The notes under the pieces: generated by a model
Databases searched by the model: none
Told to the model about the DNA's origin: nothing
What the model saw: only the letters and a program-made list of their open reading frames with translations
Origin: Paenibacillus uliginis N3/975
Lineage (GTDB): Bacteria; Bacillota; Bacilli; Paenibacillales; Paenibacillaceae
Direction of reading: 5' to 3'
NCBI RefSeq assembly: GCF_900177425.1
Contig: NZ_LT840184.1
Coordinates: 2,380,010-2,444,009, forward strand
DNA length: 64,000 nucleotides
Position numbers and translations under genes: made by a program
In this document: in pieces, positions 25,922-33,940 of the stretch
Position numbering within the stretch: the stretch's first letter is position 1
Layout: each line of letters begins with the position of its first letter

Positions 25922-26974
25922 ATGGAACCGATGAAACTTAAACTAAATGTGTCCTTGTTAAGACAAAGAGTACCAAACCTAACTACTGCAGCACGTTCCG
26001 CAGGATTGCGTCCAGCCACGGTCTCCAATCTGTGCACGGGCAAGATCCCTGTAGGTCGGGCAGAAGTCCGAACGATTGCAGCACTAGCCGCTCTGGCGAA
26101 ATGCAGTATAGATGAGTTGATTCTTAATGGAGAAGCGGTTGATATGATTGAAACAAAAATAAAGACGCTTGACCTGTTCGCCCCGTTAGCCAAAGGGGGG
26201 ACTGTCGGTTTAGTGGCCCGGCCGGGAATGGGGCAGCTTGTGCTTCTTGGTGAACTGTTCCATCATTTTAAGCGCGACGGTTACTTGACACTTCTGCTAA
26301 AGCCTGAAGGAAATTATCCGGAGCTGCAGGATATGCTAGATGATGTGGAGAAAGTCGCTTATTCCATAGAAGATGTGTATAGCATGATTACAGCTGCTGG
26401 GCCGGATAAAGAAATTGTTTTTGCAGCTGATCGGGAGCATGTACTGACTGGTAAAATTTACGACTTGCAGGAACGCCTTCAGAATGAAGGAATTGTCAAT
26501 GTTACAACTTTTTTGGTAGACCTCAAAGGGGCGGTCGTGGATGAAGATATACCGTATGGACCGCTTGAGACCTTATGGGTTTTCGATGCGGATCTTGCCG
26601 CTAGACACAAGTATCCGGCTGTAAATCCGATGCACTCAACATCCTCTGTACTGGAAGGCGTTCATCTAGACCAAAATCATTTAACAGTACAACAGCGGGC
26701 CCAAAAGCTATTGCGGCGGTACCGTGAGTTGCGTGCGCTTGTCAATGTGAAGGGGCTTGCCGGGATACCTGCTTCAGAAGTGGAAACCTATCACCGGGGC
26801 GAGCGACTGGAAGCGTATCTTACTCAGCCTTTCTGCATTGCCGAAGCGTTTACCGGAACAAAAGGAGAGTCAGTCAGTCTTCAGGACACATTATCGGATG
26901 TCCAATCGATTCTTAATGGAAGTATAGATCACATCCCGGTTGAAAGCCTATATTTCATTGGCCGGCTCCCGTAA
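25922..26974 (+). CDS. HTH protein fused to a degenerate F1-ATPase beta-like domain
   Basis: 350 residues. Residues about 8-62 look like a Cro/C1-type HTH (LTTAARSAGLRPATVSNLC, then AALAALAKCSIDELI). From about 75 on it follows the ATP synthase beta subunit: ETKIKTLDLFAPLAKGG corresponds to the segment before the P-loop, YPAVNPMHSTSSVL to YPAVDPLDSTSR, and QPFCIAEAFTGTKGESVSLQ to the C-terminal domain. The Walker A position reads ARPGMGQL, so the catalytic Lys and Thr are gone. The N-terminal beta-barrel and DELSEED loop are absent. It is probably a DNA-binding regulator with an inactive nucleotide- or partner-sensing domain. GGAAGGGA precedes ATG. Target genes are inferred from context. Confidence 0.8.
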   Translation: MEPMKLKLNVSLLRQRVPNLTTAARSAGLRPATVSNLCTGKIPVGRAEVRTIAALAALAKCSIDELILNGEAVDMIETKIKTLDLFAPLAKGGTVGLVARPGMGQLVLLGELFHHFKRDGYLTLLLKPEGNYPELQDMLDDVEKVAYSIEDVYSMITAAGPDKEIVFAADREHVLTGKIYDLQERLQNEGIVNVTTFLVDLKGAVVDEDIPYGPLETLWVFDADLAARHKYPAVNPMHSTSSVLEGVHLDQNHLTVQQRAQKLLRRYRELRALVNVKGLAGIPASEVETYHRGERLEAYLTQPFCIAEAFTGTKGESVSLQDTLSDVQSILNGSIDHIPVESLYFIGRLP

Positions 26975-26988
26975 GGGCGCATCTTGTA

Positions 26989-27017
26989 TTGACATATCCT
27001 GAATAATCCAGTTATAC
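26989..27017 (+). promoter_or_regulatory. Promoter of the ABC-F gene leader
   Basis: TTGACA (26989-26994), a 17-bp spacer, and TTATAC (27012-27017). This near-consensus promoter drives a leader of about 300 nt. Confidence 0.75.
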
Positions 27018-27076
27018 TTCAAGAGTCGTACATGTAACTAAAATCAATAACATTTTGAAATGAGGAGGAAGGATAT

Positions 27077-27118
27077 ATGTTCTTTTTGTCTACTGTTTTA
27101 ATTCGGAAAATGGGATAG
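27077..27118 (+). CDS. Leader peptide MFFLSTVLIRKMG of the ABC-F gene
   Basis: Thirteen codons preceded by GAGGAGGAAGG, an excellent ribosome site. The last codons overlap the 5' arm of hairpin 27107-27140. Ribosome stalling here by a ribosome-targeting antibiotic could change folding of the leader, as known for several ABC-F and erm genes. Translation of the peptide is inferred. Confidence 0.6.
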   Translation: MFFLSTVLIRKMG

Positions 27119-27247
27119 ACGGGAGAAGTCTACCCATTTATAGCTATTCCAACCGAAGAACAGTAGATCGAGAACGTCATTCTTCCTTGTCTTTACAATG
27201 ACATATTGTAATGGGTAGGGTGTGTTCACCTTACCCATTTTTTGTTA
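27107..27247 (+). promoter_or_regulatory. Transcription attenuator of the ABC-F gene
   Basis: Three arms compete. AAATGGGATAGAC (27108-27120) pairs with GTCTACCCATTT (27128-27139). AATGGGTAGGG pairs with CCTTACCCATT to give a terminator at about 27210-27243. The segment CTACCCATT (27130-27138) is also complementary to AATGGGTAG, the 5' arm of the terminator. A ribosome stalled on the leader peptide would cover the first arm and free CTACCCATT to act as antiterminator, so induction by drug is expected. Confidence 0.65.
27210..27244 (+). terminator. Attenuator terminator of the ABC-F leader
   Basis: AATGGGTAGGG, loop TGTGTTCA, then CCTTACCCATTTTTTG. It is a complete intrinsic terminator 80 bp before the ABC-F start codon. 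Confidence 0.8.
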
Positions 27248-27323
27248 TATCTAAATTGAATAACGTTCTTTCCTATTGCTCTTCCGGTTGGCTTCAGAAT
27301 TGAAACCTAAGGAGAGAGTAAGG

Positions 27324-28856
27324 ATGAGTATTGTAAACGTAGAACAACTTAAGCATACGTATGGAGATAAACAACTTTTTAACGGATTGGATTTCCGTCT
27401 GCTGCAAGGAGAACACGCAGGATTGGTCGGAAACAACGGGGCTGGAAAATCAACACTGCTTCGCATGCTGACAGAAGAGATCATTCCGGATTCCGGTTCG
27501 GTTACCTGGCTACCGGGAGTAAAGGTTGGTTTCCTCCAGCAGCATCTAGATTTGAAAGCCGGAACAACGGTGTTGGAAGCATTACAGGATGTATTCCGTC
27601 ATCTGTATGATCAGGAGCGCAAAATGCTTCAATTGGCTGCGCAAATGTCTTCTGCTTTAGGGGATATGGAATCACTATTAACACAGTATGGGAAGATTCA
27701 GAGCAGCCTAGAGCATAGTGGCTTCTATCATTTGGATTTACAAATTCAAGAGGTTGCTGCTGGACTAGGCATATTGGATCTTGGGATCGACCGTGATGTC
27801 AGTGAACTGAGCGGAGGCCAGCGCACCAAGCTGCTGCTAGGAAAGCTTTTGCTGGATCAACCGGATGTGTTGCTGCTTGATGAACCGACAAACTACTTGG
27901 ATGATGTGCATATAGAGTGGTTAACTGCATATCTGAAACGTTATGAGTCAGCTTATCTCGTTGTGTCTCATGATGAGAAGTTCATGAATGAAGTAACGAG
28001 TACGATTTTCCATTTGGAGCATCAGACGATCAAGCGATATCCTGGAAACTATATCGCTTTTCAAAACCGATATGAGCTGAGCCGTAACCAATTGCAAGAA
28101 GCTTATGTACGGCAGCAGAAGGAAATTGGAAGGCTTGAAAGTTTTGTTCAGAAGAACCGAAACCGTAATGCCAAACAGGCGAAGAGCAGAGAAAAAATGC
28201 TGGACAAAATTCAGCGCATCGAGATCCAGAAAACAGCACCTAAACCCCGCTTTAAGTTTACAGTGAACAAAGAACCTGTTAACAAGATTATTGAGACAAA
28301 GCATCTTCAGGTTGGTTATACCCACCCACTGTTTAGTCCAAAAGATCTTATGATTAAGCGGGGGGAGAAGATCGCAATAACCGGTCATAACGGAATCGGT
28401 AAATCAACCATGCTAAAAACATTGCTTGGTAATATTGCGCCACTCAGCGGTTCTTTACAGATGGGCGATGGTGTTCATCCTGCTTATTATGCGCAGGAAC
28501 ACGAAGCTTATCAAGAGACGCCGCTTGAACATTTATGGAGCTATCGACCTGATCTCACACAAAAAGAAATCAGGCAGACGCTGGCGAGTGCCGGATTGAC
28601 CGATAAGCATATAAGGCGTTCGATATCGATGCTAAGCGGTGGTGAACAGGCGAAGGTGCGATTGAGCAAGCTGATGATCACACCGGGCAATGTACTTGTG
28701 CTTGATGAACCGACCAACCATCTTGACGTCATCGCTAAAGAATCATTGAAAGACGCTTTATCCCAATATACCGGTACTATTGTGCTTGTCTCGCACGAGC
28801 CTGATTTTTATCTGGACTGGGTAACACAGGTGTGGTCTGTACAGGATTGGTGTTAA
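27324..28856 (+). CDS. ABC-F family ATPase, antibiotic-resistance (ribosomal protection) type
   Basis: 510 residues with two ABC domains and no membrane segment. Domain 1: VGNNGAGKSTLL, signature LSGGQRTKLLLGKL, Walker B VLLLDEPTNYLD. Domain 2: TGHNGIGKSTML, LSGGEQAKVRLSKL, VLVLDEPTNHLD. Between them is a basic linker (NRNRNAKQAKSREKMLDK) that would reach into the ribosome. ABC-F proteins of this size bind the E site and displace antibiotics such as lincosamides, pleuromutilins and streptogramin A. The leader attenuator supports a resistance rather than housekeeping role. ATG follows AAGGAGAG. The drug range cannot be read from sequence. Confidence 0.88.
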   Translation: MSIVNVEQLKHTYGDKQLFNGLDFRLLQGEHAGLVGNNGAGKSTLLRMLTEEIIPDSGSVTWLPGVKVGFLQQHLDLKAGTTVLEALQDVFRHLYDQERKMLQLAAQMSSALGDMESLLTQYGKIQSSLEHSGFYHLDLQIQEVAAGLGILDLGIDRDVSELSGGQRTKLLLGKLLLDQPDVLLLDEPTNYLDDVHIEWLTAYLKRYESAYLVVSHDEKFMNEVTSTIFHLEHQTIKRYPGNYIAFQNRYELSRNQLQEAYVRQQKEIGRLESFVQKNRNRNAKQAKSREKMLDKIQRIEIQKTAPKPRFKFTVNKEPVNKIIETKHLQVGYTHPLFSPKDLMIKRGEKIAITGHNGIGKSTMLKTLLGNIAPLSGSLQMGDGVHPAYYAQEHEAYQETPLEHLWSYRPDLTQKEIRQTLASAGLTDKHIRRSISMLSGGEQAKVRLSKLMITPGNVLVLDEPTNHLDVIAKESLKDALSQYTGTIVLVSHEPDFYLDWVTQVWSVQDWC

Positions 28857-28922
28857 TTTTGATCAATCACGTGATAAAATAACGAAAAGTGATAAATGGG
28901 CGGGGATTCGTCTATAATAAGG

Positions 28923-28951
28923 TTGACATCGTTCAATGTTATCCTTAAGAT
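28923..28951 (+). promoter_or_regulatory. Promoter of the T-box-metRS transcript
   Basis: TTGACA (28923-28928), a 17-bp spacer and TAAGAT (28946-28951). It lies about 35 bp before the T-box stem I. A TATAAT at 28914-28919 could be a second -10 with a weak -35. Confidence 0.55.
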
Positions 28952-28984
28952 AACGATTAACTTGAATATTTTATGAAAAAGCAA

Positions 28985-29259
28985 TGAAGAGAAAGAGTAC
29001 TATGGTGATATCTTTGAACAGAGAGCTCCGGTAGCTGAAAAGGAGTAAAGAAGATCTGTGGGAATATGGTCTCTGAGCTGCGCATCGAACCCCGATTGGG
29101 ATGTAGGCTGCGCCGGAACCCGCATCCGTTACCATGCTAGGGTATACTCGCGTAATTACGCGCCGTACCTGAAGAGGTGAATGCCGCGAGGCATTTATAA
29201 AATTGGGTGGTACCACGTGAGCAGAGCTCTCGTCCCTTTGGGATGAGGGCTTTTTTTGT
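28985..29259 (+). promoter_or_regulatory. T-box leader, methionine-specific
   Basis: A T-box leader of about 275 nt ahead of a methionyl-tRNA synthetase gene. Stem I arms carry AGAGAGCTC and GTCTCTGAGC. The specifier codon is probably ATG at 29066-29068 (GGAATATGGTCTCT). The antiterminator core is GGGTGGTACCACG (29205-29217), where TGGT pairs with the uncharged ACCA end of tRNA-Met. A terminator (GCTCTCGTCCC/GGGATGAGGGC, then TTTTTTT) ends at 29258. Uncharged tRNA-Met would allow read-through. Confidence 0.93.
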
Positions 29260-29286
29260 TGTCTAAAAATTAAGGAGGAATTAAAG

Positions 29287-30936
29287 ATGGCAAATATTTA
29301 TATTGGCGGTGCATGGCCGTATGCGAACGGATCGTTGCACCTCGGCAGGCTTTCAAGTTTATTACCTGGTGATGTACTGGCACGTTATTTTCGCGCAAAA
29401 GGTGAGAAAGTACTATATGTTTCGGGCAGTGATTGTCACGGTACACCTGTGGCGGTTCAGGCTGAAAAAGAAGGCATATCACCGTCGGATTATGCAGGCA
29501 GGTACCATGATGAACTTCTGGAATGTTTCAATAAACTGGGGTTTTCGTATGATTTGTACACACGTACCGACACCGCCAACCACCATCAGGTAGTTAAGGA
29601 ACTGTTCTTAAAGCTGCTCGACAACGAATATTTGTATAGAAAAACAATACAGCAATCCTACTGCGAGAGCGATGAGAGATTTTTGCCGGACCGTTATGTA
29701 GAAGGAACTTGTCCTGTGTGCGGACAACGGGCGCGAGGAGATCAGTGCGATTATTGCTCCACCTTGCTGGACCCTTCCGATTTGAGTGAGAGAACGTGCA
29801 AATTATGCGGATCAACTCCGGTAGAGCGGCCAACCGAACATTACTATATTGCTTTAACCCGATTACAGTCTGAATTGGAGGAGTATGCGGTTCATGCACA
29901 AGGATGGAGAGAGAACGCAAAGCAATTGACCAAAAGATATTTGGAGGAGGGGCTTCAAGACCGTGCAGCGACAAGGGACTTGTCTTGGGGAGTCGATGTT
30001 CCTGTCAGTGGATTCGAGGACAAGAAAATCTATGTATGGATTGAAGCCGTCAGTGGGTACTTGTCTGCTAGCAAACAGTGGGCTGAAGAAACGGGAGGTA
30101 ACTGGGAGCAGTTCTGGCTTGAAGGGGAAGACAGCATTGTATCGTATTATGTACATGGTAAGGATAACGTACCTTTTCATACGCTGATCTGGCCTGCAAT
30201 ATTATTGGGGACTGGTGGACTTCATCTGCCGGATCATATCATTTCCTGTGAATACATGACACTCGAGGGAAAGAAATTCTCTACCAGTCGGAATTGGGCG
30301 GTGTGGGTTCCGAATTTACTGAGCCGGTATGATCCGGATACGATTCGTTATTTTCTCATTGCAAACGGACCTGAAAAGCGGGATACCGACTTCTCATGGA
30401 GGGAGTTCATTCACAGTCACAATGGTGAGCTGCTCGGTGCTTACGGTAATTTGGTGAACCGAACCTTGGCTTTTATTGTAAAATCTTTCGACGGAGAAGT
30501 TCCGGAAGGGGAATTGTCGGAAGAATGGCGAATTACGATAGAGAAACTGTATTTGAAATCCGGGGTACTTATTGAAGACGGAAAGCTTAAAGACGCACTG
30601 GAGTATATCTTTGCTGGTGTACGCAAGGCCAACAAGTATTTCGATGAACAAAAGCCGTGGATTCAAATAAAAGATCAGCGGGAGGCATGTGGACATACGT
30701 TATACAATTGCGTGCAGATCATTGCCAATCTATCGCAGCTGCTTCATCCATTCATCCCCTTTTCATGTGAGAAGGTAAGAAGGTTCCTGAATTTAGCGCA
30801 GCCGTCCTGGAAGATGATAAATGTACCCGTTCAGCAGAGTATAAGCGATCTAGAATTGCTGTTTGAGCGCATTGATGTCAGTCGGATCGAGGAGGAAACC
30901 AACCTCTTGAATAAACAGTTGCTGGATTCTAACTAG
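29287..30936 (+). CDS. Methionyl-tRNA synthetase, second (MetRS2-like) form
   Basis: 549 residues. The class I HIGH motif is SLHLGRL and the KMSKS motif reads KKFSTSRNW. The connective peptide has paired zinc knuckles (CPVCGQRARGDQCDYC and a CKLC half). An anticodon-binding domain follows, with the WIEAVSGYLSASKQW active-site region. The C-terminal tRNA-binding/dimerisation domain of the usual MetRS is missing. It charges tRNA-Met. A T-box controls it. The features fit the MetRS2 type, which in streptococci and Bacillus coexists with a main MetRS and resists synthetase inhibitors; whether a second copy exists here cannot be seen. AAGGAGG precedes ATG. Confidence 0.92.
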   Translation: MANIYIGGAWPYANGSLHLGRLSSLLPGDVLARYFRAKGEKVLYVSGSDCHGTPVAVQAEKEGISPSDYAGRYHDELLECFNKLGFSYDLYTRTDTANHHQVVKELFLKLLDNEYLYRKTIQQSYCESDERFLPDRYVEGTCPVCGQRARGDQCDYCSTLLDPSDLSERTCKLCGSTPVERPTEHYYIALTRLQSELEEYAVHAQGWRENAKQLTKRYLEEGLQDRAATRDLSWGVDVPVSGFEDKKIYVWIEAVSGYLSASKQWAEETGGNWEQFWLEGEDSIVSYYVHGKDNVPFHTLIWPAILLGTGGLHLPDHIISCEYMTLEGKKFSTSRNWAVWVPNLLSRYDPDTIRYFLIANGPEKRDTDFSWREFIHSHNGELLGAYGNLVNRTLAFIVKSFDGEVPEGELSEEWRITIEKLYLKSGVLIEDGKLKDALEYIFAGVRKANKYFDEQKPWIQIKDQREACGHTLYNCVQIIANLSQLLHPFIPFSCEKVRRFLNLAQPSWKMINVPVQQSISDLELLFERIDVSRIEEETNLLNKQLLDSN

Positions 30937-30991
30937 AAAAAAAGAGTGCTATGCTCATTTGGCAGTCCAGTAGGAGTAGGAGAGAAAAATA

Positions 30992-31113
30992 ATGAATCGA
31001 ATATGGTTTGTCATGTTGGTGCTTGTTACGACTTCGCTAATGCATTTTTATTCCTGGCACCGTTGTTTGGTGTGCTGTCAGGATGGCTTATGCTTGGAGA
31101 AATTGTAAAGTGA
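30992..31113 (+). pseudogene. Remnant of an EamA/DMT-type transporter gene
   Basis: AGGAGAG and ATG open a 38-codon frame, but the +1 frame from 31036 reads ANAFLFLAPLFGVLSGWLML, then GEIVK and a stop. This is the second-to-last conserved segment of EamA drug/metabolite exporters. Start and tail are in different frames and the body is missing, so this is a deleted, frameshifted fragment. Confidence 0.65.
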
Positions 31114-31246
31114 AACTGGACAGCGAAACAACCAATGAAGGTACGGGTTGAAGAAAAAGCTTAGACTGCATTTTGGTTGAAAGCCATGTTCTGCTATAAT
31201 ACTTTCATACATACAGATTAATGAAAATTATAGTTTGGGGGCTGCT

Positions 31247-32332
31247 GTGCTGATTAAAATGAACAAGTTTTATAAACTATGTATTGGTATCATATTGATT
31301 TTGGTCATTATTTATTTGGGGTCGCTTGTAAGTTTCGTTTTTAAACCCATCATTGCATTGTTCAGTCTGCTTATCGTTGTTCCAGTCTTGCTGGCAGGGT
31401 TCTTTTATTACTTGCTCCGTCCATTGGTTGATTTCTTGGAGAAGCGTAAGCTGAAACGTTCATTGGCTATTTTGCTTATTTATGTTGTGATCGCGATTTT
31501 GCTGGTCGCTTTTATTTGGGGAGTATGGCCTTCACTTAGCAAACAGATTATTGCTTTAAAGGAAAACGCACCAAGTCTGTTCATAGCACTAGCCAATGAG
31601 CTGGAGAAGTTGAAGGAGAACACGTTTCTTTCTAATCTATTCCCGGAAGATACCAACAGACTTGATCAAGTTACAGATTATTTGAATAAAGGTTTTTCAT
31701 TTCTGACAAATTACATGACGGGATTGTTTTCTTTTGTCTCGAATTTCGCAATTATTTTGTTCACCTTTCCAATCTTCCTATTCTATATGCTAAAAGAGGG
31801 GGGAAAGTTTGGCCAGAAAATTGTTAGCTTCATGCCGAATCGTTTTCGTGACGAAGGAACCGAGATGATGAACGACATTGACAAGGTGCTAAGCAGCTTT
31901 ATTATGGGTAGAGTTTTAGTTAATGTGGCGCTTGGTGTTCTGATGTATATTGGATTTATCATCATCGGTTTGCCTTATGCATTACTGTTGACCGTTATTG
32001 CGGTGATCATGAATTTTATTCCTTTTGTTGGGGCTATACTATCATCTGTACCGATTGTCATTATAGGATTCGTGCAATCACCTTCCGTAGCGATATGGTC
32101 CCTTGTAATTATTCTGGTTGCACAGCAAATCCAGGACAACCTCGTGGCACCTTATATTTTCGGTAAACAGCTGGATATACATCCGTTAACGACCATCATT
32201 TTGGTATTTGCCGGCGGTGAATTATTTGGAATTTTCGGGATCATCGTGATCATACCGGTGTACATGGTAATCAAAATCGTGGTCACTCGTATTTACGTCA
32301 GATTTTTCAAACAGAAATGGGAAGAAGCGTAG
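31247..32332 (+). CDS. AI-2E family transporter (UPF0118 membrane protein)
   Basis: About 361 residues with eight predicted helices in the family's order: a cluster of three near the N-terminus, a polar region about 100-150 (KENAPSLFIALANELEKLKE), then five helices with the conserved PYALLLTVIAVIMNFIPFVG and QQIQDNLVAPYIFGKQLDIH. The family includes autoinducer-2 exporters and Na+/H+ antiporters; the substrate here is unknown. GTG at 31247 is six bases after TTGGGGG and is preferred. ATG at 31259 is the alternative but has no ribosome site. Confidence 0.88.
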   Translation: MLIKMNKFYKLCIGIILILVIIYLGSLVSFVFKPIIALFSLLIVVPVLLAGFFYYLLRPLVDFLEKRKLKRSLAILLIYVVIAILLVAFIWGVWPSLSKQIIALKENAPSLFIALANELEKLKENTFLSNLFPEDTNRLDQVTDYLNKGFSFLTNYMTGLFSFVSNFAIILFTFPIFLFYMLKEGGKFGQKIVSFMPNRFRDEGTEMMNDIDKVLSSFIMGRVLVNVALGVLMYIGFIIIGLPYALLLTVIAVIMNFIPFVGAILSSVPIVIIGFVQSPSVAIWSLVIILVAQQIQDNLVAPYIFGKQLDIHPLTTIILVFAGGELFGIFGIIVIIPVYMVIKIVVTRIYVRFFKQKWEEA

Positions 32333-32417
32333 TAATATTTAAGAAATTCGCTTGGGTGAATGACCGATTTGGCGTTTCCTGGCAATTGATTTTTAACACG
32401 ATGAGTTTATAAACCTG

Positions 32418-32455
32418 ATCAAAAACACGTGCGTACATGCACGTGTTTTTTGATC
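32418..32455 (+). terminator. Terminator after the AI-2E transporter gene
   Basis: AAAAACACGTGC and GCACGTGTTTTTT form a perfect hairpin with a GTACAT loop. Confidence 0.9.
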
Positions 32456-32515
32456 TTGATGAAGAAATCATGATGATGGATGTGCCCTTTTACATATTGA
32501 GAGTATAAAAAAGTA

Positions 32516-32557
32516 AAAGCCGATTCGCCCAATCAATATGAATGGGAAATCGGCTTG
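32516..32557 (-). terminator. Terminator of the DUF1657 gene
   Basis: On the minus strand AAGCCGATTTCCC and GGGCGAATCGGCTT pair and are followed by a T-rich tract (TTTACTTTTTT). Confidence 0.8.
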
Positions 32558-32579
32558 AAACATATTAGGGATGCATTAA

Positions 32580-32786
32580 TTAAAATCCTTTGTATTGAGG
32601 CTCTTCATTTTCTAGTTGTTGTACACGGCCTTGCACTTGTTGAACAATTTGGTCCGTTTGCTGTGCTGCATTTGTAAAAAGTGTTTTAGCCTCTTGGTTT
32701 TGGGTTTCCAATGCAAATTGTTCAAGGCTTGCTTGCGCGCTCTTCAAAGAAGCCAGGGTAGTTTTAACTTGGGAAGCAACTGTCAT
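32580..32786 (-). CDS. DUF1657 family protein (spoVA2mob-associated)
   Basis: 68 residues, helical and hydrophilic: MTVASQVKTTLASLKSAQAS, then a Gln-rich half, QQTDQIVQQVQGRVQQLE. This is the DUF1657 pattern, found in Bacillales next to spoVAC/AD/AE and DUF421 genes. ATG at 32786 is six bases after a consensus AAAGGAGGT. It is divergent from the DUF421 gene, whose C-terminus carries a second copy of the same domain. A spore-specific role is likely from context. Confidence 0.82.
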   Translation of the reverse strand: MTVASQVKTTLASLKSAQASLEQFALETQNQEAKTLFTNAAQQTDQIVQQVQGRVQQLENEEPQYKGF

Positions 32787-33054
32787 CGATATCACCTCCT
32801 TTCCAGGAGTTAACGATAGTTTCCTAAATAAATAACTATGTAACGAAAAGTAATATAACTCAGTTAGCCGTTAAACATTCATGGGAAAAATTGTATAATA
32901 AAAATTTTGAATTTATTTTGAAGATCAAGCACTGAATTGGTATGTCACTAAAAGTATTTCCTTTTACGGAAAAGAGTTATAAGTTTGATATTAGCTTTTT
33001 AGACAAATAATTTGATTAGTCCAAAAATGTGTTGATTGGAGGAGGAATCAAACT

Positions 33055-33915
33055 GTGCCGAACTGGCTAGAAATTGCATTGCGAACTTTAGTAGCCATAG
33101 TCGTCCTTTTTTTTATGACGAAATTATTGGGCAAAAGGCAAGTTTCCCAGCTTTCGTTCTTCGAGTACATTACAGGAATTACAATCGGTAGTTTGGCGGC
33201 ATATATTTCTTTAGATTTGGAAGCAAATTGGTATCTGGGAATAATCTCTTTAGGAGTATGGGTCGCGGTATCTATTGGCATTGAATTTTTGCAGATTAAA
33301 AGCAAAAAGGCCAGAGATTTTATTGACGGAAAAGCTACAGTGCTCATTAAAGATGGAAAAGTATTGGAAGATAATTTAAAGAAAGAACGTCTCGCCACCG
33401 ATGAATTATTGGAGCAGCTAAGAAGCAAAGACGTCTTTAAATTGGCGGATGTCGAATTTGCGGTAATGGAGCCAAACGGGGATATCAATGTGCTGCTCAC
33501 CAAAGATAATCTGCCTTTGACGCCAAATCATCTTGGTATTAAAGTCGGACCTGAACCAGAGTCGCAAACTGTGATTATGGATGGAAAGATCATGGATGAA
33601 CCACTGGCAACAATCGGATTAAGCCGGGCATGGTTAAATACCGAACTGGAAAAAACAGGAGTTGCTGTTGAGAATGTATTTTTGGGTCAAGTGGATTCTT
33701 ATGGGCAATTTTATGTTGACTTGTTTGACGATCAGATAAAAGTACCAGAGCCTCAAATCAAGGCCACATTATATGCTACTTTGAAAAAATGCGAAGCGGA
33801 TTTGGAGCTGTTCGGCCTGACAACACAAAATAAAAAGGCTAAAGAAATGTACGAGCAGTGCGCAAAACAATTGCAGTCTGTCATTACGGAAGTGAAGCCA
33901 TGCTTACATCGTTAA
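33055..33915 (+). CDS. DUF421-DUF1657 membrane protein (2Duf/YetF type)
   Basis: 286 residues. Two to three helices (about 7-75) with KLLGKRQVSQLSFFEYITG and ITIGSLAAYISLDLE begin the DUF421 domain, whose soluble part runs to about 215. The tail (about 220-286; IKATLYATLKKCEADLELFG) is DUF1657-like. The same fusion, called 2Duf, occurs in the spoVA2mob operon, where it raises spore heat resistance and changes the inner membrane. The start is GTG, eight bases after GGAGGAGG. It is the first gene of a run with spoVAC, spoVAD and spoVAE. Confidence 0.88.
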   Translation: MPNWLEIALRTLVAIVVLFFMTKLLGKRQVSQLSFFEYITGITIGSLAAYISLDLEANWYLGIISLGVWVAVSIGIEFLQIKSKKARDFIDGKATVLIKDGKVLEDNLKKERLATDELLEQLRSKDVFKLADVEFAVMEPNGDINVLLTKDNLPLTPNHLGIKVGPEPESQTVIMDGKIMDEPLATIGLSRAWLNTELEKTGVAVENVFLGQVDSYGQFYVDLFDDQIKVPEPQIKATLYATLKKCEADLELFGLTTQNKKAKEMYEQCAKQLQSVITEVKPCLHR

Positions 33916-33940
33916 ATTTTCAAAAGGAGGTATTCAATTT

